A stretch of 12,104 bases of DNA from Bacteroidales bacterium (GTDB taxonomy: Bacteria > Bacteroidota > Bacteroidia > Bacteroidales > VadinHA17): contig JABUEV010000029.1 of the NCBI GenBank assembly GCA_013314865.1, forward strand, positions 1 to 12,104. Direction: 5' to 3'. Positions 5,969 to 12,104 of the stretch are shown here, piece after piece. The notes beneath the pieces are model-generated. The model searched no databases, was not told the DNA's origin, and saw nothing but the letters and a program-made list of their open reading frames with translations. Numbering within the stretch: position 1 is the first letter of the stretch; every line of letters starts with the position of its first letter. The translations under genes were made by a program, and so were the position numbers.

Positions 5969-7246
5969 ATGATTGTATTGAGATTCATTTTCTGTGCATT
6001 ATTAGTTCATTTTCTGAGTGCGGATATCTCAGCACAGCAGAACAGCTGGACTCACTTCCGGGGCAGTGAATTGAATGCCATATCAGATGAAAAGAATGTA
6101 CCTGTTTCATGGGATGAATCTACAGGCATTTTGTGGAAGGTAAAGGCTTTTGGCAAAGGCTGGTCATCTCCCGTCGTATATGGAAACCAGGTATGGATCA
6201 CATCAGAAACTGGAGAAGGCAAAGAGATGTATGCCCTCTGCTTTGACTTCAACTCCGGTAAAGAGCTTTTCAGAATAAAGCTTTTTGAACCTGATAAAGT
6301 ATTTTCAAAACACGATATAAACACTTATGCGACTCCCACGCCATGCATAGAGGACGGATTTGCATATTTTCATTTCGGCACTTACGGCACAGCATGTGTA
6401 AGAGCAAACGACGGGGCAGTTATATGGAAACGCACCGATCTGAACTGTAATCACGTTCAGGGGCCAGGCTCTTCGCCAATCATCTGGAAGAATATGCTTA
6501 TACTCCATCTCGAAGGCACTGATGTTCAATTCATAACTGCACTTGATAAAAAAACGGGAAAAACAATCTGGAAGACTGAACGGCCGGAAGAGATAATGGG
6601 AAAACTGTCAGGGATAGGCAGAAAGGCTTACATAACTCCCATTGTCATTAACGTTAATGGTGCAGACTTGCTGATATCAAATGGATCAGCTGTCTGCATT
6701 GCTTATGATGTCTACACAGGCAAAGAAGTATGGAGAGTAGTCCAGGGGGAGGATTCAACCATTGCCATGCCGTTCAGTGAAAATGGTGTTGTATATTTCT
6801 TCACTAGTTTTGTTACACCCCCCGGCGAAGAACAGTATTGTGAACTTTTTGCCGTAAACCCTGAGGGGACTGGTGACATAACCTCAACAAACGTTATCTG
6901 GAGACTAAAATTCCCGGTATTACAGCTTCAGACTCCTGTCATTAAAGATGGTTTGATTTACCTGGTTGATACGCGGAATAACCTGCAGTGCATCGATGCA
7001 GGGACAGGCAGTATATTCTATACCAGAAGGCTTCAGGATAAATACAATTCATCACCAGTTTATGCTGGCGGGAAAGTATTTTTTACTTCAGTGAACGGAG
7101 AAACACTTGTTTTAAAAGAAGGAAGGGAGCTGAACATTTTAAGCAGGAATAAGCTTCCCGGACAGGTATATGCCACACCTGCAATTTTAAAGAACTCCAT
7201 TATTCTAAGAACATCTGAATATCTTTTCCGGATTGGAACAAAATAA
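5969..7246 (+). CDS. exported PQQ-binding-like beta-propeller protein
   Basis: This is a predicted periplasmic beta-propeller of the PQQ-like repeat family (PF13360/PF13570 type), 425 aa. Residues 1-22 form a signal peptide ending SAQ before QNSW. The domain opens with WTHFRGSELN (27-36), the common start of this subfamily. About eight blade repeats can be counted from the recurring (S/T)P-hydrophobic strands, at GWSSPVV, YATPTPC, GSSPII, YITPIV, IAMPFSE, LQTPVI, NSSPVY and YATPAIL. Several blades contain the AxDxxTGK-(T/E)-xW signature, for example ALDKKTGKTIW and YDVYTGKEVW. Such proteins are often sugar-related or structural, and most need no PQQ. It starts divergently from the DUF1080 gene and lies 27 bases upstream of an esterase gene, so those two genes probably form a transcript. 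A biochemical role cannot be assigned. Confidence 0.85.
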   Translation: MIVLRFIFCALLVHFLSADISAQQNSWTHFRGSELNAISDEKNVPVSWDESTGILWKVKAFGKGWSSPVVYGNQVWITSETGEGKEMYALCFDFNSGKELFRIKLFEPDKVFSKHDINTYATPTPCIEDGFAYFHFGTYGTACVRANDGAVIWKRTDLNCNHVQGPGSSPIIWKNMLILHLEGTDVQFITALDKKTGKTIWKTERPEEIMGKLSGIGRKAYITPIVINVNGADLLISNGSAVCIAYDVYTGKEVWRVVQGEDSTIAMPFSENGVVYFFTSFVTPPGEEQYCELFAVNPEGTGDITSTNVIWRLKFPVLQLQTPVIKDGLIYLVDTRNNLQCIDAGTGSIFYTRRLQDKYNSSPVYAGGKVFFTSVNGETLVLKEGRELNILSRNKLPGQVYATPAILKNSIILRTSEYLFRIGTK

Positions 7247-7273
7247 AACCTAACATTTAAATACCGAACTTAT

Positions 7274-8695
7274 ATGAAAAAGATTCTATTCCTGATTCTG
7301 ACAGTTTCATTACTGTTTCTGAGTCCTTCATTTCAGGTCTCAGCAGAGATTAAAATGCCGTCCATTTTCGGCGATAACATGGTGCTCCAGCAACAGACCA
7401 GTGTGGCTTTTTGGGGAAAGGCATCGCCAAATTCAACAGTTACGGTAAAGACCTCCTGGAATGGCAGGTCATATACTTCAAAGGCTGACGCGAAAGGCAG
7501 TTGGAAGCTTAAAGTAGCCACGCCTCAGGCAGGCGGCCCATACACTGTAACTGTCAGTGATGGCAGGGCAGTCACGCTTAAAAACGTGATGATAGGAGAA
7601 GTATGGGTATGTTCCGGGCAATCAAATATGGAAATGCCGATGAAAGGTTACAGGAATCAGCCTGTACTTGGATCGAATGAATTCATTGCAACTTCATCAA
7701 ATAATTCCATAAGGCTGATAACGGTGCCGCGCGTCACAAGCCTCACTCCCCTGGATGATTTTAAAGGAGAATGGAAACTATGTGAGCCTGAAAATGTTGC
7801 CGAATTCAGCGCCACAGCATATTTCTTCGGCCTGATGCTTAACAAGGTGCTTGATGTCCCGGTCGGACTGATATGCACTGCATGGGGAGGTACAAGAATT
7901 GAGCCATGGATAAGTGAGGAGGGGTTAAAGAATTTTGACTGGGTGAAACTGCCTGACAAAACACAAAAAACTGAATCACTGTCTCCCCAGACACCCACAG
8001 TCCTTTTCAATGCAATGATTAATCCCATTGCAGGTTACGGTATCCGCGGAGCAATTTGGTATCAGGGTGAATCGAACCGGAATGAGCCTGTCCAGTATCA
8101 GAAGCTTTTGCCCGGACTGGCAGAAAACTGGAGGCAGATGTGGGGCATCGGAGATTTGCCGCTTTACTACGTGCAGATAGCTCCATATGATTACGGACCG
8201 ACAGGATTGAATTCGGCCTTTTTGAGAGAAGCCCAGCTTAAAGCTTCAACGGCACCTGGCCTGGGAATGGCATGCATAATGGACACGGGAGAAAAAGACT
8301 GCATCCATCCCTCCAATAAAAAGGCTGCGGGCGACAGGCTTGCTTACCTTGCACTTGTAAAAACCTATGGAAAAAAAGGATTCGCATGCGAGGGACCTGT
8401 GCTTAAAGAGATGACAATAGAAGGAAACCAGGTCAGACTTACCTTTGATAACGCTCCGAACGGACTGACTTCTTTTGGAAAAGAACTAACATGCTTTGAA
8501 ATAGCCGGGGCAAATAAAAGGTTCTATCCGGCACAGGCATTTATAACGAACAACGGAATCACGCTTTATTCTCATTTCGTCAATGCTCCGGTGGCTGTAA
8601 GGTACGCTTTCAAGGATTTTATTGTCGGTGATTTGTTTAATACAGAAGGCTTGCCGGCTTCATCATTCAGAACCGACGACTGGGAAATGGAATGA
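7274..8695 (+). CDS. exported sialate O-acetylesterase-like SGNH carbohydrate esterase
   Basis: This is a secreted carbohydrate acetylesterase of the SASA/SGNH type, 473 aa. Residues 1-24 form a signal peptide (lysines, then a long hydrophobic core, ending VSA). A small N-terminal beta domain (about 25-105) with IFGDNMVLQQ (31-40) is typical of Bacteroidota members. The hydrolase domain then shows GEVWVCSGQSNMEMPM (108-123; Ser117 is the nucleophile), WGGTRIEPW (204-212), IWYQGESN (261-268) and DCIHPSNKKAAGDRLA (342-357), where Asp342 and His345 complete the triad. The length fits. It removes O-acetyl groups from a sugar or glycan; despite the family name, sialic acid need not be the substrate. 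Its nearness to an apiosidase makes an acetylated pectin side chain one possible target, which is inference only. It is convergent with the following minus-strand gene. Confidence 0.88.
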   Translation: MKKILFLILTVSLLFLSPSFQVSAEIKMPSIFGDNMVLQQQTSVAFWGKASPNSTVTVKTSWNGRSYTSKADAKGSWKLKVATPQAGGPYTVTVSDGRAVTLKNVMIGEVWVCSGQSNMEMPMKGYRNQPVLGSNEFIATSSNNSIRLITVPRVTSLTPLDDFKGEWKLCEPENVAEFSATAYFFGLMLNKVLDVPVGLICTAWGGTRIEPWISEEGLKNFDWVKLPDKTQKTESLSPQTPTVLFNAMINPIAGYGIRGAIWYQGESNRNEPVQYQKLLPGLAENWRQMWGIGDLPLYYVQIAPYDYGPTGLNSAFLREAQLKASTAPGLGMACIMDTGEKDCIHPSNKKAAGDRLAYLALVKTYGKKGFACEGPVLKEMTIEGNQVRLTFDNAPNGLTSFGKELTCFEIAGANKRFYPAQAFITNNGITLYSHFVNAPVAVRYAFKDFIVGDLFNTEGLPASSFRTDDWEME

Positions 8696-8809
8696 ATCAG
8701 CGAAAGGTCCCATCAATATGATGAATAGAATATTAAATACATCCTGAAGCAATCTTTGTTTTGCTATAAAATTTGATGTGAGATCATTAAAGCCGAAGAT
8801 TTATTCTGC

Positions 8810-8841
8810 CCGGTTGGACATGTATTTTATTATCCGTCCGG
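8810..8841. terminator. weak hairpin between convergent genes, possible bidirectional terminator
   Basis: CCGGTTGGA (8810-8818) can pair with TCCGTCCGG (8833-8841) as a nine-base stem with one T-T mismatch and one G-T pair, around a 14-base AT-rich loop. It sits in the 171-base gap between the ends of two convergent genes. There is no clean T-run after it on either strand, so an intrinsic terminator is only possible, not shown. Confidence 0.3.
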
Positions 8842-8866
8842 TTCGTTAAGCCAGACCTGTGACTTT

Positions 8867-9817
8867 TCAGATAAGCTGGTATTTATTAAGGTAATTCTTC
8901 AGGAAAACCACATCCTTCCTTATTTTCTCCGCAATTATCTCCTTCTTCCGTAACAGCGGCAGCTTTTCCTGCTCTTTATCAAGCAGGGGATATTCAATAT
9001 GAAGAGTCACAGGTCCTTTAATATTAAGCTCTTTCACTGTCCGGAAATATAGATCCCAGTTGACCATCACTTCACCGAGAGGGACTGTCACTGCCTGTGG
9101 TTTTCCATCAACTGCCTGCCATATAAAATCCTTTATGGCCAGACTTCTGACGCGGCCTGCATTCAGCCTTAATCCAAGCGGCCAGGTGCTGGCTCCCTCA
9201 ACCATGGCATGTCTTACATCATACTGGATTCCAATGTATTCCGAAGGCAGATCAGCAAGCAGATCATAAAGATCCCATACAGGCCCTCCCACTCTCAACC
9301 CGATATGATTCTGATAATCTGCCCTGATGTTAAATTTTCTGTTTAGTTCTGCAATACCTATTAGAGCCTGCCGGTATTTCTTTATCGTATCTTTAATACC
9401 TGCTGATGTGTCATAATCAAACCATCCAAGTCTGTAACTTTTAACCCCTGCTGAAGATGCAGTTTTGAGAACATTTTGTATAAACGGATCCTGTGGAGTC
9501 AGAAATCCAGTTACCATCATGTCAAATGAAAGGCCGTATTTACGCGCTTTATCAGACAAAGCGGGCAGTACTGTATCTGCCTTCTCAGGCTCAATTTTGC
9601 CTCCCGGCCGCACAGTCAGATCCAGTCCACCTATTCCGCATTCTGCCAGAATCTCGCACATAAAATCAAAATCATAACTATCCAGCGGTTTGGAAAAGAA
9701 CCTTATTGGATAACTGTCAGAAGGTACGGCGGTAAGCTTTGCTTCGTGAAAACCCGGCTTGAACTGCGTTGCCACAATGGCTGATGCAAGAGATTTAACA
9801 AACTGATTCCGGTTCAT
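8867..9817 (-). CDS. TIM-barrel sugar phosphate isomerase/epimerase-like protein with altered metal site
   Basis: This 316 aa protein of the xylose-isomerase-like TIM-barrel superfamily is annotated in many Bacteroidota as sugar phosphate isomerase/epimerase. The barrel runs from about 36 to 312. Where the superfamily usually has Glu, Asp, His and Glu as metal ligands, here the sites read DYQNHIG (167-173, Gln169 at the Glu position), IQYDVRHA (198-204, Asp200), LAIKDF (226-231, Ala227 at the His position) and HIEYP (273-277, Glu275). QNH or HNH in place of ENH is, as I recall, normal for this subfamily. The N-terminus MNRNQFVKSLASAIVATQF resembles the degraded twin-arginine leaders often seen on such proteins but has no RR pair; export is uncertain. 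It starts 10 bases after the preceding minus-strand gene, so it is probably co-transcribed with it. Substrate is unknown. Confidence 0.75.
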   Translation of the reverse strand: MNRNQFVKSLASAIVATQFKPGFHEAKLTAVPSDSYPIRFFSKPLDSYDFDFMCEILAECGIGGLDLTVRPGGKIEPEKADTVLPALSDKARKYGLSFDMMVTGFLTPQDPFIQNVLKTASSAGVKSYRLGWFDYDTSAGIKDTIKKYRQALIGIAELNRKFNIRADYQNHIGLRVGGPVWDLYDLLADLPSEYIGIQYDVRHAMVEGASTWPLGLRLNAGRVRSLAIKDFIWQAVDGKPQAVTVPLGEVMVNWDLYFRTVKELNIKGPVTLHIEYPLLDKEQEKLPLLRKKEIIAEKIRKDVVFLKNYLNKYQLI

Positions 9818-9827
9818 GATTGTTTAT

Positions 9828-11999
9828 TTAATTTACTTTTAGATTTCTTCTTAATGAAATTATTGTGCCGTCATCGTTAATTCCCTGGATATCGATAATA
9901 TAGTTTCCCGGGACATCACCTGTCAGGAATTCCGCTTTGATCCTCCCGTCATTATCCGGAATAACCTCAGGGTTCCAGTAAAGAGTGTTTCGGAAATCCG
10001 GAATTCTTGAGTTTCTCTCTTCATCCGTCCGGTAAACAGGTGAATAAAAAACATTCTGCGGCTCAACGACCTTGTAAGGGATCCGGACGGCATACTCCGG
10101 AAGAGTTATACTGCTCAGATCACCGGCATAGGTTATAACATTTATAAGCCCGTAAAAGAGATATTCGCCAACGAGGTAACGTTCTTTCACAACGTCAATT
10201 CTTTCAACAAGTTCCGGATCTATTCCTGCAATTACTGAGGCATCATTGACCACAACACCGTCAACAAACAGCACAGGAGCTTTATCGTAAAAACTTCCTT
10301 CAACAGGATCTGCAATAGAAATCTCGTACCCTGACTTTCTGCTTTTCATTTGAACCCCCGGGAGCAGTTCGAAAAAGACTTCCTGCATTACGGGCAGTTT
10401 AATAAAATCACGCATTACAAGCTCAATATCAGGCTTGCCATAAAACCTTTTCACTTTTTTTGATGTATTGTTTATGTCTTCCGGAAATGTGAATGAAGGT
10501 ATTCCATAAATTTTTCCAACCTGGTAATTGACGCACATGCGGGAAACTATATCCGGAAATGTTGCAGGAATTGAATCTCCAGCCATGTCGAAAGGCAGGT
10601 ACTCCTCAAAGAAAGGAGAGTTCAGTTTAATAATGCTCCTGGTTCCCGTTTCTTCAGGCTGAATAATTAAATCTCTTAATTCAGTGTCCACCGGGATGCG
10701 GAATGAAAAATTCCCGTTCCTGTCAGTAACGGAATATCTGAATTGTGCAATTTTCCCGGGAACCGATAAAAACACATATTTATCAGGCAAGCCAGCCTGA
10801 GATGATTGATCCAACAAAGTTCCGGTTATATAGTGATCAGAGTCCTCTGACTTGTAAGTGAGTGCAGGCAACTTATCTGACATTACTTTTTCCCAGTCGA
10901 TCCACCTGCTTTTGACACCTGAAAGATATTTGTCGATCAGTTCAGTTTCAATCTCATTTAAGGGTTTTCTGATTAACTGATCAGGAAGTATCCCGAATTC
11001 TGTACCGAAAATCATATAATCCTCCAGCATCGAATTGGTATTCTGTCCTTTCGAAGGAGAGACGGAAATGCTTATTGCAGATGACTTCATTGATGCAGTA
11101 TCCGGCAATAAATCAAGCGTCACCTTTTCTCTTTTCCCGGCATCAGGAAAGGGTTCTGCCTTCAGGATTATCTCCTTATCCTGATTGAGGGGATTATAGA
11201 AATAACTTTCTGCCAGGAACTTGCCGTCACGGCTGAAAAGCACTATGTTATTTACTCCGGAGGCAAGCAAGGTTTTTGGTATTGATAATTCTGACATTTC
11301 CCCTGTCAGGTCAATCTCTCTGTTTAAACTGATATTCCCGCGAGACTGAACCAACAGCCAGAGTGAAGATTTGTTCTTTATAAGGTCCGTGTTCCGAATC
11401 GTTACTCTGAAGGAATCAGAGTCTTTATTATCGATTTTAAGAATATAATTATCCTGATCTGTTTCCGAGATGTTTCTGTAAACTGAATATTTCTGCACAG
11501 GCTTTGACTGGCTCTTTAGTGCATTATAAACAGTCAGTTCTTTCACAAAACAGTTTTCCGGCATGAAATTTTTCATGTAGTTGGTGTAGGCTCTCATAAG
11601 ATAAACACCAGTACTTAGAGTGTCAGGGAGTTCCAGATTCCCGTGTCCTCGTCCGGCTGACAGTTCCAAACGCTTTTGCACAACAGGCCTGTTTTCCGAA
11701 TTAAGTATTTCGATGTAGGCAATTTTTGCTCCTGCATTCAGCTTTCCAGAGTGCCGGTCAATCAAAAATAAGTTTATCCAGATATTTTCCCCGGCTACAT
11801 ACTCATCCCTGTCGGAATGTATAAAAATATCCTCCCATGGCACCGATTGACAGTATTTACTGAGTTTCCCGGCAATCATTTCGCCAGGATTTGCCTGCGA
11901 AAATGCTTTGGTTTCCAAAGACATAAGCATCAGGAGGATCAGACCGGCACCTGAAAGGCAGTGTAAAAGATATTTTATGTATTTATTTCTTATCATCAT
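9828..11999 (-). CDS. exported MG2-like / TonB-plug-like outer-membrane-associated protein
   Basis: This is a large exported protein of a Bacteroidota family usually found beside DUF4249 genes and outer-membrane receptors. Counting from ATG 11999 (723 aa), residues 1-35 form a signal peptide (ending AFSQ). About 55-157 resembles an alpha-2-macroglobulin MG2 domain (IFIHSDRDEYVAGENIW, then GVYLMRAYTNYM). Near 388-435 is a carboxypeptidase-regulatory-like beta domain (SVTDRNGNFSFRIP). About 540-627 resembles a TonB-receptor plug, with LFVDGVVVND (577-586), VERIDVVK and GLINVITYAG (617-626). The C-terminal part has TLYWNPEV and GNYIIDIQG. No 22-strand beta-barrel follows, so it is not itself a full receptor. 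The start is uncertain: TTG 12017 follows a GAGGGG stretch at good spacing, while ATG 11999 or 11996 gives a tidier leader. It overlaps the DUF4249 gene by 17-35 bases. Its role, perhaps handling or docking a ligand at the outer membrane, is unproven. Confidence 0.72.
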   Translation of the reverse strand: MMIRNKYIKYLLHCLSGAGLILLMLMSLETKAFSQANPGEMIAGKLSKYCQSVPWEDIFIHSDRDEYVAGENIWINLFLIDRHSGKLNAGAKIAYIEILNSENRPVVQKRLELSAGRGHGNLELPDTLSTGVYLMRAYTNYMKNFMPENCFVKELTVYNALKSQSKPVQKYSVYRNISETDQDNYILKIDNKDSDSFRVTIRNTDLIKNKSSLWLLVQSRGNISLNREIDLTGEMSELSIPKTLLASGVNNIVLFSRDGKFLAESYFYNPLNQDKEIILKAEPFPDAGKREKVTLDLLPDTASMKSSAISISVSPSKGQNTNSMLEDYMIFGTEFGILPDQLIRKPLNEIETELIDKYLSGVKSRWIDWEKVMSDKLPALTYKSEDSDHYITGTLLDQSSQAGLPDKYVFLSVPGKIAQFRYSVTDRNGNFSFRIPVDTELRDLIIQPEETGTRSIIKLNSPFFEEYLPFDMAGDSIPATFPDIVSRMCVNYQVGKIYGIPSFTFPEDINNTSKKVKRFYGKPDIELVMRDFIKLPVMQEVFFELLPGVQMKSRKSGYEISIADPVEGSFYDKAPVLFVDGVVVNDASVIAGIDPELVERIDVVKERYLVGEYLFYGLINVITYAGDLSSITLPEYAVRIPYKVVEPQNVFYSPVYRTDEERNSRIPDFRNTLYWNPEVIPDNDGRIKAEFLTGDVPGNYIIDIQGINDDGTIISLRRNLKVN

Positions 12000-12104
12000 T
12001 CCAGAAGTCGGGTTCAATATTTGTTCCCCTCACTGTGCAGTCTGCACAGCCTCTTTTATCAGTGATAACCTTGTAGGGAGGCATCGCATAAGGCTGGTCC
12101 ACGA
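11983..12104 (-). CDS. C-terminal end of a DUF4249 family protein (5' end outside window)
   Basis: Only the last 39 codons are inside the window, too short for ordinary ORF listing. The frame reads from 12102 to a TAA stop at 11983-11985. The tail contains MPPYKVITDKRG followed by CADC, RGTN and PDFW, the conserved Cys-x-x-Cys ending of DUF4249 lipoproteins, which accompany TonB-dependent receptors in Bacteroidota. It overlaps the start of the MG2/plug-like gene, which indicates co-transcription and probably translational coupling. Upstream, outside the window, a TonB-dependent receptor gene would be expected. Confidence 0.75.
   Translation of the reverse strand, partial: VDQPYAMPPYKVITDKRGCADCTVRGTNIEPDFWNDDKK

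Noticed and set aside
8696..8866. Small gene between the esterase and the minus-strand TIM-barrel gene
   Set aside because: No convincing open frame or RNA structure was found beyond a weak hairpin.

Overview
The window looks like chromosomal DNA from a Bacteroidota bacterium, probably a polysaccharide-degrading member of the Bacteroidales/Marinilabiliales type. The evidence is the DUF4249 tail, the MG2/TonB-plug-like protein, several DUF families typical of Bacteroidota (DUF4038, DUF1080), A-rich leaders mostly without a clear Shine-Dalgarno, and AT-rich spacers. No rRNA, tRNA, CRISPR array, insertion sequence or phage gene was recognised.

Region 1 (1-4818, + strand) is a compact run of five genes, best read as a D-apiose utilisation operon: the C-terminal part of a DMT/GRP-type sugar transporter, an exported GH140-like apiosidase (DUF4038), a xylose-isomerase-like TIM-barrel protein (candidate 3-oxo-isoapionate decarboxylase, OiaC), a Gfo/Idh/MocA dehydrogenase (candidate D-apiose dehydrogenase, ApsD) and a Rossmann/phosphogluconate-dehydrogenase-C-like enzyme (candidate D-apionate oxidoisomerase, ApnO). 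The proposed order is: apiose is cut from a glycan or glycoside outside the cytoplasm, imported, oxidised to apionolactone, opened to apionate, converted to 3-oxo-isoapionate, and decarboxylated to L-erythrulose. The lactonase and the erythrulose-using steps are not in the window. The combination is more telling than any single gene, because each enzyme belongs to a broad family.

Region 2 (4819-5028) lies between convergent genes. It holds three imperfect copies of a 40-48 bp repeat and runs of a 7-bp repeat (AATACTG).

Region 3 (5029-8695) has a DUF1080 lipoprotein on the minus strand, divergent from a PQQ-type beta-propeller protein and a sialate-O-acetylesterase-like SGNH esterase on the plus strand. 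All three carry export signals and fit carbohydrate processing at the cell surface or in the periplasm. No substrate can be assigned from sequence.

Region 4 (8867-12104, minus strand) reads, in transcription order, the C-terminal end of a DUF4249 protein, a 723-729 aa exported MG2/TonB-plug-like protein, and a TIM-barrel sugar isomerase/epimerase-like protein with an altered metal site. The spacing suggests one operon. Assignments rest on reading motifs by eye; no database search was run.
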